A stretch of 64,000 nt of DNA from Hypholoma sublateritium FD-334 SS-4 (lineage: Eukaryota > Basidiomycota > Agaricomycetes > Agaricales > Strophariaceae): the NCBI GenBank assembly GCA_000827495.1, contig KN817571.1:62001-126000 (forward strand), written 5' to 3'. Below, piece by piece: positions 12,145 to 23,217 of the stretch. How positions within the stretch are numbered: position 1 is the first letter of the stretch; every line of letters starts with the position of its first letter. A model generated the notes under the pieces. That model was not told the origin of the DNA. It saw only the letters and a program-made list of their open reading frames with translations, and searched no databases. The translations under genes were made by a program, and so were the position numbers.

Positions 12145-14905
12145 CGATCTCTGTAACGAATGTAGCCCTCGACCATATATCAAATAAAGTCTGGTTGTCT
12201 GTATGACTTTGCCTCAGCCATCTCCCTCTGCCACCTTATCATACCACACATATTATTGGGTACGTGAATACTTGGGCTGTCGTCGTTTCCATGCTTCCAC
12301 ACCCTACATTGTTGTATATCAATCCGACCCTCGGGACTGCCTCATCTTTCACCTGTCATCTGCGTATTCTGTCCTGTATTACCAGTGTATAGTACCGGTA
12401 TATGCACCTCCTCCGTGACTGACGATGTTTATTTTCTTATCTACCTACTCAAACTCTTGTTTAGAGTTACGCTACCGATGTGGCACAGTCCAAACCCACC
12501 CGGTGCTCCATGCATATGCAATCCACTGTACATTGAGCTCCAACAATGCTTCCTATTCTCATGTCTATTTGTGTGTGGCAGCGACTGATGTGCGGGCGCG
12601 CGGGGCGCGCGCAGAGTTGTCCCAATGCTGCCCTCTGTTGCCTAATTCACCGTGGCCTGAGGCCGCCCTGGCTTTGTCATTCTCGGCGTCGGCGAGTAAG
12701 CGACGAGTGCGTTTACCTGATTTTCCCTGCCCCACGCGCAGAATCCAGATACGAGCTTATCGTACAGCATCAGCTGACGGCGTAGAGATCAGTCCATCAG
12801 TGAATGCCGACGGCAACTGGCAACGACTCCCAGCCAACTCCCCGCTCCCTGGCGCGTCTACGGAGTCGCATGACTGCATGCCACAGGCCCAAGGGCAGTT
12901 AATTTATTCTATCCCTGGCGGCCGGCCAGCGTGAGCACTGACTGTGTGCGGAATACAGCGAACACAAGTGCTGAAATAGTTTTGTATTCTGGAAGTTGGG
13001 TATTTGGTTATGTCAATCACGCCCACCTACGTACGCCCACTCTTTCCGGCTGAAAAAAAGAGATACAGAGATGGCTTGGCTTGAGCTTAATCACCCTTCC
13101 GACGGCCGACGGAAAATATCCTAAAGTATCACGGTGCGTGCCCGCAGGACGCACGCCCGTTGGTTATTTCACCATTCCAATCAAATTCCGTCGCGCACTC
13201 GCCTTGAAACACAACAGAGTATATGCGCCCGCTCGGATGCGCGTCGTACCGCGGATCCGTGGCTTCTGAAAAGCAATAGCACGCGTGCCGGGTATCGAGA
13301 CCGTCGGGCAGGCGTGTCCGGGCCGCCGTGTCCTTCTGCGTGCTTCGCGTGTACTACTTATATTAGAATTCGCGCAGCGAGAGACGTGCGCGACGCGCTA
13401 GATGCGCGCCTATTATTTTCGACCTGCCTTCGAGCCTTGGATTAGATTGTCAGCGCAGCTAGCTCGCGCGCCGCGGATCTTCCGCAGATCAGCCCAGATC
13501 AGCTGCTGCACCTGCCCTATTTGTCCGCCCCAGGGCGCGCTGCGCACTGCCAGTGGGAGCGCGCGTCGGCTCGCTCGCGCCTGTCGCCCGGACGCGGATG
13601 GCGCAAGATTGTGCCATGCAGCGCGGGTATGGCTCGTCCTCGTCTTCGCTGCTGAACGTGCTTCTGTCGGGTGGGATCGCTAAGGATCACTAGGATAGGC
13701 AAGGCTTGCAACTTCCGTATTGGCGTTAGTCCGGAGTCAGGCACTTTATCTCCACTGGAACCGGCGCGAGAGCTTGGACGCTGCAGAGGCGGAGCAGTGC
13801 AGAGTTCTCCGGCGAGTGTTTGCTCTGCCGTTGATATAATTGAACGGTAGGATGCCAATGCCACAGGGCGTGAATCCGGGCAGCCGAACTTTGCTTGATT
13901 TATATACATTGTACATGTGGCAGCAACCCGCATGTATAACAGTATATACGAAAGAGAAGAACCGGTTTGGGCTAAGTATCCATCGTCTCTTAGTAGATAA
14001 TTATCAAATCAAAGTTGTATTCAGCGCCGATTTACATACACTGTAAGGTCCCCGAATTCAAATCTGTCTACATAGCTGTCGACAGTTGAGGCATTATATC
14101 GACTGGAAAGATGGATGTGCCCTGACCTACCACTAGTGCGTATGCTAGGGCCCCACCCCTGGACCTACCTGGTTATTCTAGCTTGTAGATTGCTTCGACG
14201 CGGTAATTAATTACCGCTTTCATATCTGTAAAAATTTAAACGGTGTATACGTAGACGCCTAGGAACTCAATGCTGTAGTACTATTCCAGAGTACCATCAA
14301 GCTTCTAAACCGTTGGCCTGCCGTGACTTCATATCCGCACGCCGATGCCGACAAGGATGATTGAATGATTCAAGGCAGAGGCGACGTGGCTTGGGCATAT
14401 TGCAATGATGGTCGGGATGTTCAGACCGTCTCGCACCAAGTGCGGGCTCAAAAAAAAGGGCTATGGCGCCCGCATCTATGACGGACGACCCACTTTATGC
14501 CTATGTAGAATTAATGGTTATAATTAACGAAGTTGTGATCGCCATTTTCTCTAAATTTCGTCTGAGAAATTTTTGGAATGATACTAATAGACGCCGTACC
14601 TCGCAGCTTTGGCTTTGGCTCAGTGGTAAATAGGCGCCCTTGGTATCGTCCATCAATTCACTTGCATATCCATGCAGCGAAGCTACCGCACCGATCACGA
14701 TGATTGGCAGTCAAAGAAATTCAATCTCAGCGGCATTGAGGAAGTCAGGCGCGGTCCGGACGGGACGGAACAGTCGGGCAATCACGTGGCTGTAGCGCTG
14801 GCTTCGAGTTCACCAAGACGTCCAGCATGTTACATCTGGCCTCCACCTCCATTCCGCCTGTTCCAGGGGCTTGATTCTCGTCAGCCACTATATTGCATAG
14901 TGCTC
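12145..14905. other. Long intergenic region with a CpG-rich core
   Basis: About 2.7 kb with no gene I can support. From about 12590 to 13680 the sequence is rich in CGCG/GCGC words, unlike the AT-rich flanks. Open frames there (for example 13402-13683 plus and 13517-13933 minus) have biased Arg/Ala composition expected from GC-rich noncoding DNA. The last 230 bp precede the LysM gene and likely hold its promoter. Confidence 0.35.
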
Positions 14906-16424
14906 ATGTCATTTAATGGCTCTGACGATCTCTCGTACAATCCTTTTGCAGAGCAGGACGAATATTCTTCATATTCAGGGGGATCAAACATAGCAAAGGG
15001 GCACTACAGTTCGGCGTACTTCCCCAAGGTCCCTCATTCGCCACCAAGTCTTCGACATCGGCGGTCCTCTTCGACGGACCACATCAAACGGAATGAGGGT
15101 CAGGGGAAGCGCATTGGCGCGCGACCCGAGGTTCAAATCAAAGTGCCACATAGCGCTGGTTTACACCCTTTGAAATCTGCTCTTGCGAAGATCGACAGTT
15201 CTTCGGCGGAGGACCTGGGGAATACACGCCCTTCTCTTTCTCGCATAGTAAACGAGGGAAGCTTTGGAAATACTACTGCGGTTGAGCATGACGTAAATTC
15301 TGAACGGAGTCCAACTCCACCGGAAGAAGAGAAAGATGTTATTATACATCAGGTGTGTTGGTATGTTTCTTCTATACACGTTTACTTACGTGATTAATTT
15401 AATGACACAGATATCTCCCAAGGACTCCTTGCCCGGTGTGTCCCTAAGATACGGCATCTCAATGGCGAACCTCCGACGAGCAAATCAGTTGTGGACGTCT
15501 GACTCCATCCATCGACGCGAAGTGCTGTATATTCCTGTCGACGAAGCCTCTCGAGCTCAAGAATACATCTCAGAATCTCCTTTGATCACTTTCACTCCCG
15601 ATGAACGGACGTCGCCTCCCACCACCCCCCCAAGAGCCACGTCAGCCTCTGCTTACGAACGAGAAAACTCCGAGCCCAGTCCCCGAAGTCCATCGGCCCC
15701 TGTTCGTAGAATCCCAACCAAGCAACTATCGTATTTCCCCCCATCGCTTCACAAGAGCGTCAGCTCCTCCGCAGCAAGTGATGTTCCTCCGTCATCTGTA
15801 GGAGGATCTAAAGCGTTGCCTAACTGGTATAACTCGTCACCGGCCAGCAATTCCCTCACATCTATTCTCACAGCCCTTCCAATTGCTGCATCTACCAGAG
15901 ACGACCTCATCACAAGACTGTCATTTGATAGCGTTAGCTCGAGTTTTAGCGACAGGCCACGAACAAGTCGGGTTAATTCCGACGAAGACGATGGACATGA
16001 ACTAAACGAAGTACGGCGGCCCAGCACAGATGGCGTGGATAACGGCGAGGCTTGCGAGGACTTTACAGTCCGTACGCCGAAAGCTACCTTGCGCATGACA
16101 CAAGCAATAGCATCTGCAAAAAAAGTTTCGGACACGTCGTCGCTCTCTCACTCCCAGACTTCTCACCGCCGCTCATATTCATCAATGTCGCCGCCACAAT
16201 TCTATGTATCACAGGCCAACGAAACATATATACGTACATCGCAACTAGAGCCCTCCCCTGGAATGAAATTGCCGAGCTTCTCTAGTAAGAGCGTTGGCCG
16301 ATCGTCAGGGAAAGCAATACAGGCGAATGCTGCACCGTTGGAGCGAACAAGTAGCTTGACCCTCGGCAGAAAATCCAAGATACATACCACGAACGACTCA
16401 GGGCTTTCGCTAGAAGCTCTCTAA
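14906..16424 (+). CDS. LysM-domain protein, probably intracellular
   Basis: Two exons (14906-15352, 15411-16424) encode 486 residues. I chose ATG 14906; an in-frame ATG at 14672 would add 78 residues of less protein-like sequence. The N terminus is disordered (Ser/Pro-rich). A single LysM domain spans about residues 146-195 (IIHQISPKDSLPGVSLRYGISMANLRRANQLW, then the IHRREVLYIP end). This is followed by about 280 Ser/Pro/Thr-rich residues. No signal peptide or transmembrane segment is seen. It therefore resembles the cytosolic LYSMD type of eukaryotic LysM proteins rather than secreted chitin-binding effectors. The role of this group is not known. Confidence 0.85.
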
Positions 16425-18181
16425 CTCGACAACCTCCACATAACATATACGTCCCGACGCTCCACCCGGAACTGCTAATGTCGATCCCCCCTTCGACTCC
16501 CCTGCCTGTCCATTAAGATACCGATGAACGCTAATTCCAGATAAGACGAGAAGCCCCAGCAATCTCACCCTCCGCGAACTACATCTTATCTGTGAGAAAC
16601 TAACGCCTATCCTCGCTATACCCTAGAAACTCAGGCCCGAGAGGGGAAGGAAGTCCTTGACGCTCGACTTACGACTCCTTGCTCGGTGCTGATGCACCAA
16701 CACGTATATTCAGCCGGCAACACACATGCCATCGCTATCAAGTACATGGTGATTCGGACCTACACATCTTTGGCGCCTTGTGATGGTCACTGCCCGTCCA
16801 ATCATATAGCGTGTAAACGCAGCGCACAAGCTCGAATATGATCTGGATCAAAAGGGTTTTCTGTCAAGACTATCAATACTGGCCGATGATCAGCAAGGGG
16901 CAACAATTCCCCAACGGCGACAATTCCCCAAACGGCGCCTGCACTGCATACCCTTTTCAGTTGGTTTACAATCACACTATCTACTGCTACTATCTATGTG
17001 CGCACCGGGATGTACCTGGTGGCTCACCGCGAAGGTAATGATGCACCGCTTCAGATCATAATTACCTGTCTAGCTTCTGGCATTACATGCTGTAAACTAC
17101 TTATGTACAATAGATCAACATAACCTTTCTACTCAACTGCGAAGCCGTGATGACGCTGTAATGAGAGTGATTTCACATACCGGGTCATTGGCTACTGGTT
17201 TCTCTCTTTGTATTGTGACACTTCACCGTTATCCCCTTGACACACGACGGTTGGCGCTGTAGTAAGTAAAGAGACGGATGCTATGTCAATTGTAATTGTC
17301 TTGATTATCATAACCCTTCATCAGCGTACTCCATGTCTATCTCCGGAGCAAAATACTACCGTGACTTCACAGAAATATTTGCGCCGCTGCTCGTCAAATC
17401 CCCTGGAGATATATGGTTAGACGGTTAACGATAGGCATGAATGATATGGTACGATAATGGAAATATACCCAGTTGAGAACATCTTCTAGCTCGAGTTCTC
17501 AGCCAGCTCTTAGCCGTTTTCAACAATATCATTCGCGTTCTTTGACACAAACTCCACGACTCGGGATATCCTTGAACCAAATCCCTTTCCGTGAATAGCT
17601 GAATTAGAGTCAAAATGGGTCTCAAACAGTGCAGGGATTTCTGCTAACATGAAACGAAGATCCGTGAATACAATGCGAATAATATCAGCGACGGCGAGTC
17701 ATTGACGAAAAGCTTTTCTTCGCATGTCACCGTGTGGCGCATTGGTGTGACCCGTCAGCGCGCGCTGCTAACGGGTTCCGATATCCGGACTCCCGAGTAA
17801 GTTATACTTACAACATAAGTACATAAGGTTGTCAATGCTTCTGCTGCGAAGAGGTAGAGTCGGGTAGAGTCCATCCTTGGTTCTCATGTCACACGGCTTC
17901 AGAGTTTATTTTTTCGCGAATGTAAATGAAAATGCGCACGCTCCTTGCGCGCCCCTGATGTTCTATTTGAAAAACAAAATGTAGTTCAGTGTACACGGCG
18001 AGTGAGATCAGATTGAGGTGTCGCACGGATTTTCAACTTGAAATGTCTACCTTATCAGAAGCTCGCATATCAGGAAGTGTATCGGCAGTGTTTCTACCCA
18101 TGACACACAAATATACATCATAAAAGTGATTTAATTAATGTGTGATCTGGAAGCAGCGTCGTTCAGAAAACAAGGAGGGCA
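16425..18181. other. Intergenic region, nothing assigned
   Basis: About 1.75 kb between the LysM gene and the 3' end of the glycolipid transfer gene. Only short frames without motifs are present. A 17/18-bp tandem duplication lies at 16903-16937. Confidence 0.4.
16903..16937. repeat. 17/18-bp tandem duplication
   Basis: The unit ACAATTCCCCAACGGCG (16903-16919) is repeated at once at 16920-16937 with one extra A. No function can be inferred. Confidence 0.6.
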
Positions 18182-19017
18182 TTAGAACCCCTTAGCGTAA
18201 TTTCCTTTTGCGTAGAAGTCTTCTAAGCGAGCCACGATGCTGCTGAGCGCCGCCAGCCACTGGTTAAGGTCCGCGTTGAGCTTTTCTTGAGTAGCAGGGG
18301 TACCGCCCGAGGGGTCGGCGGCGAGTTTGGCATAGAAGTCCGCACGGTAGGGACAGGCTTTCATAGCTACCTATTATCAGTCACGATGAGCGCATGGTCG
18401 CGTCAGAGATGCGAGACTGGGAACAAACTGCAAAGATTCCCTTGACCACGAAATTGTGAAATTTCTTCAGGGTATTTTCGTAGGATTTGGTGAATGCCGC
18501 TGAGAGTTCTTCCGAGGCGTTGGCTTGGGCATTCTCAAGCGCTTTGCAGGTGAAAGAGAGACCCCTAAGAAGCCATAGGAGGCCTTCCGTGGCAACGCGT
18601 TTCTTCTCGCCTTGTTCGTTTGCAACGAGCGATTCCAAGGTCGCGGAGAGGGTGGGAGTAGCCTCATACCTTGCCCGAACTTTCTGATTTACCGGAACTT
18701 GGTTGGTATGAGAGACGCGATTCGAGTTCTGGTGTAACTTACAGCAACATTGCCTCGTAGATCAGATTGCACAACGCCAAATGCTGTTGATCCAAGGAGA
18801 TCTGCAAAGAGGTGAGACTATCATCCGCGTGAAAATGCTTTGCTCTACCAAACAGGCCCACTAATCCATCTGCTGCTTGGAGGAATTCCACCGTGTCGAC
18901 CCCAGCGTCGGTGATGGGGACATCTGCGAAAGACTGACACGGTACACAATTAGGAGAGACGTGCCCCTGATGGTGATTCTGTCTACCGACCTTGACAGTA
19001 TCGAGATAAGGGGCCAT
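18182..19017 (-). CDS. Glycolipid transfer protein (GLTP domain)
   Basis: Five exons: 18991-19017, 18849-18933, 18743-18801, 18429-18683, 18182-18370, giving 204 residues, the normal size for GLTP. Motifs: VDTVEFLQAADGLVGLFDLLGS at the start of the fold, QSDLRGNVAKVR (the D and N of the sugar head-group recognition centre), then LLWLLRGLSFTCKAL, where the W contacts the sugar ring, and FHNFVVKGIFAVAMKACPYR, with the conserved His. These residues define the all-alpha lipid-binding pocket that moves glycosphingolipids between membranes in the cytosol. It shares a 253-bp divergent promoter with the methionine sulfoxide reductase gene. Confidence 0.94.
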
Positions 19018-19270
19018 GGCTTGGTATGAGGAGAGCTTGACTATTGTTTCCTGGAAAGTTGTCGTCCTTCTAGTTCAAGTGATTTCCAGAACTTGTCGTT
19101 GTCCGCGGCGTTGTCGTTGCGTGGTTGTTCACGATCTTATCTTATCTTGTACTGCTCTGTAATCCTAGCACGCTTTGATGGCGTCTTCATCAACAAAACA
19201 ACTTTTCAGAAATCATTGAGAGACTATACATTTTCACCCTTCCTTTCATCAGTTAACCATCGCCTTCGCA
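19018..19270. promoter_or_regulatory. Shared divergent promoter of GLTP and fRMsr genes
   Basis: Only 253 bp separate the two start codons, so both promoters must overlap. A run of (CTTAT/CTTGT) steps lies at about 19137-19150. No TATA box is placed confidently. Co-regulation of the two genes is possible but inferred from spacing only. Confidence 0.55.
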
Positions 19271-20067
19271 ATGCCCCATGCAGATTCAGCTCTTGTACCT
19301 GGGAAGTACGTATTTCCCCTTGCAATTCCGGTAGATGCATCTCCTTTTTGAACAAGTTTTGAACATATCATCCAGTATTCAAACGAAAACTGAATTTTGG
19401 GATCACATCTACTCCCAAGTAGAAGTCTTGATAGATGGGCAACGTCACTGGGTATGCATCCGATACCCCTACTCTTCAAACGTCGTCCACTTTCTGATTA
19501 TTGTGCAGATATCAAATCTAGCCAACGCATCAAGTGTCATTTTCAACGCTCTGCTTGCGTTCCCTAAATTTTTTGGACGATCAGAAGATAAAGCCGTGAA
19601 CTGGTGTGGTAATAATCGTTTACTGTCTAGACAGTATCCACGGTTGACCAGTATTTATTTACCCAGGCTTTTATATTCACTCAAAGTACTTCCCAGCTCC
19701 TCGTCACCCACCGACAGTCACCATCAACGATGCAGACCGATTATTACTTGGTCCCTTTTGCGGAAAGCCTGCGTGTCAATTTATCCTGGTTGATCCAAAA
19801 AAAGCCGCCCGAGGAGTATGTTCTGAGGCTTATCTTCAACGACAAACAGTAGTTGTCGGGGATGTGCATTCACACCCGGGACACATTGCCTGCGACGGTG
19901 ACACCAAGAGCGAGATCGTGATTCCCCTCATCTTGGAAGTCGGTGGCGAAAGCCATGTCCTTGGAGTCTTGGATTTGGATTGCCTTGCTGTGGATGGGTT
20001 CAATGACGAAGACAAAGTTGGACTCGAAAAAATTGCACGTCTACTAGCAAACGCATGCAATTGGTAG
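19271..20067 (+). CDS. Free methionine-(R)-sulfoxide reductase (GAF domain)
   Basis: Four exons (19271-19305, 19376-19451, 19509-19608, 19667-20067) encode 203 residues. It is a single GAF domain with the fRMsr signatures NWCGFYI, LLLGPFCGKPAC, GVCSEAY, HPGHIACDGDTKSEI and VLGVLDLDC. Cys107, Cys122 and Cys146 correspond by motif to the three catalytic or resolving cysteines known from yeast and E. coli fRMsr. The enzyme reduces free methionine-R-sulfoxide to methionine in the cytosol using thioredoxin. Its stop codon is 36 bp from that of the convergent cysteinyl-tRNA synthetase gene, so the transcripts almost certainly overlap at their 3' ends. Confidence 0.94.
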
Positions 20068-20103
20068 TTGATAAACATAATATAAACAACAAATGTGGGT
20101 GCA

Positions 20104-23100
20104 CTAGGCATTGGTTTTTTGCCACGCGATAAATTCCTCGTGAAGTTTCGTCTGATTCGTAAATTCTTTCTGGAGTGTCTTCGAGCGGCTCTTTGACAAC
20201 TCTTTGCCTTCTCCATCCGTCAGTGGAAGCCCGTGCTCATTCCAGGATCCATAGGTGCCTTCGGCAACGTGGGGTGGTTTGAACTTATCTCGCGGAGGAA
20301 CCCGGCCTTTCTCGATTTTCGCCAACCGTTTTTGGCGTTCAAGTTCTGCAGATGCTTCTTTTTTGGCGGCCTTCGCATCCTGAAGGGCGCGTTTTTCTTC
20401 CCGTGCCTTAATGAGCTCTGTGGGCGATACAAGTTTAACCAATGCCTTGCCGTCTATTAAAAAACAATCAATAGCGCCCAGCAGAAAACCAAATCCCGAA
20501 TGTACCTTCTTGATCATCCAAAGCAACGCCGAGGGGAACTAGGTCAGAATCTCTCAGCTTATCGCAGAGAGCGAGAATATCCTTCAGCGCCGCATCTCCC
20601 TTGACCATCGCTAGTTGCCGGACGCCGTCGCGAAATGAGGACAGAGTCCTCAAATACGGCATCAAAAGTTCCTCGCGCTGATAGCAAAAAAGGCGGCTGT
20701 TAGAACGCTAATCCGCATATGGAAAATACCAAAAACAAACATTTGCATTGGCGCCGGTTTCATCAATTTGGCCCCATCCAAGGTCATTTTTTCCACCTTC
20801 ACCAAGTCCAAACATTCGAAGCATGTCCCCGATCCAGCGGGCGGTATTTTCAAGTAGTTTAACGTTAAGGACCTTCCCACGAGAGTTGATATAAACGTTG
20901 CTTTTTGAAATCAGATTCCGCAACTCGTCAATGGCGGATGGGGTATTGAACGAATCACAGAGCGCCTCCCGGAATGCAGATTGGGCAGAATACAAACTGA
21001 ACAGCGTGTTTAGTTTGAATTAACGGGAGGCGATAAAATATTAGCGCACTTGGATAACAATTCTTGTTCAGGTTGTTCGAAGTGATGATATCCGTCTGAG
21101 ACCATGCCTTGTGCATTTGCCTGATTCACCAGGGCCTTGACCGTTGTGAAGAAATTCTACGGAGAACGGTATCAGGGATAAGGTCATCGTCATGGTACTT
21201 CATGTACTGACGTTGATTGTTACTTCGAGATTTCGAACTTCTCCTGTCATCAAGGATTCAGAGAAATCCACTTTAGAATTCCATAGTTGTGTCAAAAATG
21301 CTAGGCGAAGCTGTCGCGCAGAAAATTTCTCGAGAATTTCCTGATAAGAATAAATTCAAGATTGATGCATCAGCCGATGCCAGACACAGGGGAAAAGCCT
21401 AAATACGGACATCGATAGTGATGAAGTTCTTCAAGGATTTGCTCATTTTGAGACCTTCGATATGCAGATGACCGGTGTGAAGGAAGTAGTTCACCCAGGA
21501 TTTGCACTCGTGGTAGGCCTAGAGGCAATTTCGTGAGAAACAAACCTACCGCATCGACGCTTCACATACTTCAGATTGTGCCATTTCATTGTCGTGGTGA
21601 GGGAAAGCCAGGTCAATACCTCCCGAGTGGATGTCCATGTTCTCGCCGAATATGGCACTTGCCATGACCGAGCACTCTATGTGCCACCCTGGGCGACCAG
21701 GACCCCAAGGCGATGGCCATGATGGTTCGCCGGGCTTTGAGGCTTTCCAGAGCGCAAAATCAGCCGCTGATCGCCTACCAACCTGGTTCGACAGAGAACC
21801 TGATTTTGATGTCAAAAAGATCAGCGAACATGGGCGGAAATACTTACCTTCGCCTCCTTCTAATAAGTCTCTGTTCCCAGTGCTCCATGGCTCGAGCTTC
21901 GCATAATCGTGATTTTCGGACTGGGCAAAAACCGGGGTATTGAAATAAACACTCCCTTCTGCTTCGTAAGCGTAGCCGTTGGCTATGATTTTTTCCACGA
22001 ATGCGACATTTTCGGGGACATATTCAGTCACCCGAGTGACGATGTCTGGTTCCAACACCCTTAATCGGGCCATATCCTCAAAGAATTTTCCCTCCCAGTA
22101 AGCCGCAAGCTTCCTGAATATTGCAGGGTCTGTAACAGTTGTTTTGTGCTAATAAAAAGATCAGTTAACAGTTACATTTAACGCGATGGGGACATACCTG
22201 TGCATCTAAAGTCAGCGAGAGAACATCTTTTGCTCCATCAACCAGTTGATGAGAGACTTCGAGATTAGTAATTGAATTTTCTAAATTAGCGCGGGCGGTG
22301 TTTATTGAGTCCAATGTGCGTCGCTTGTGATGGGAAACAAATAGATTGAGTATACATATTAGTAACAGGAAATAGGCTTACTGCAGAGCTGTAGTACATA
22401 TCGAACTTCTCGTCCCTTTTTAAGCATTCTTGTTTCCACTCCGGCCGTTGGTAAAGTTCGCTGATTTGAGACCACGCAGTTTCCTCCGTTCCCTCGACAG
22501 CTTTAATATCTTCAGGGACTGCTTTGCTGACCCGAGTTCGAACGTAGGATTTCCATGAGTCGACAACCGTGGCCAATACTTCAGGAGTGAGATTCTGTAC
22601 TTGGGATCTAAATAATTCAAATAGATGATTTTGGCGCGCTCGTTCGATGATCTGTTTTCATGATATCAACCCTCCATTTCATACGGAACATTGGCCTGAC
22701 CTTGTCGTCAATATCTGTAACGTTCATCACAAAGTGGACGTCGTAGCCGAAGTAATCAGTCATAATCCTTCTGAGAATATCTTGCGTGACATAATTCCTA
22801 TTCTCTGTCAACTGGCGTAGTCAAGCCGAGGTTGGAATGACTCACCTAGCATGGCCCATGTGCGACGCATCGTAGACCGTAGGACCGCAGTTGTACCATT
22901 TAACATGGCGCCCATTCAGCGGAACAAATTCGTTCTGGATGAAGATAAGAGACAGAACTGTTTGAGCTATATGAAGTGGATTCAACCTTCGTCCTGGTCA
23001 GTGAATTGTAGACGCGAAGAACGGGCTCTTCTGTTTGCTTCTCTGGAAGCGACCACGGTGGTTGTTGAACAGACATAGATCGAAAACTTGTTAGATTGAG

Positions 23101-23175
23101 CCGATAGCAAGACCTTGGGATGAAACGACGTGTTGGAAAAGCTTTGAACTGGGTCCAAGTGCAGGCCCCAATCAT
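20104..23175 (-). CDS. CRS1: Cysteinyl-tRNA synthetase, probably dual-targeted
   Basis: Thirteen exons: 22987-23175, 22846-22934, 22701-22797, 22382-22651, 22198-22323, 21848-22148, 21570-21799, 21411-21518, 21212-21340, 21050-21156, 20741-20996, 20506-20677, 20104-20453; 807 residues. Class I signatures: zinc Cys79 in [12 protein letters not shown] (88-91, the HIGH motif), WHIECS, a [13 protein letters not shown] zinc-site segment, and KMSKS (458-462). The C-terminal third is the eukaryote-type extension, with a Lys/Glu-rich coiled region and [19 protein letters not shown]. The N terminus before Met at 23076 is basic and lacks acids ([17 protein letters not shown]), as in mitochondrial presequences. 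The in-frame ATG at 23076 (MSVQQPPW) would give a cytosolic form. A further ATG at 23217 adds 14 polar residues and is a less likely start. No second CysRS gene is in the window. Confidence 0.93.
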
Positions 23176-23217
23176 CAAGTCTTTGTTTTTATTGTAGGTG
23201 TCATTTGACTCGTTCAT

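Noticed and set aside
12590..13680. Arg/Ala-rich frames as genes
   Set aside because: Biased composition follows from the CG-rich DNA; no domains or splice structure.
14672..14905. Extending the LysM protein to the upstream in-frame ATG
   Set aside because: The extra 78 residues look like translated promoter sequence; ATG 14906 opens a typical N terminus. Not excluded.
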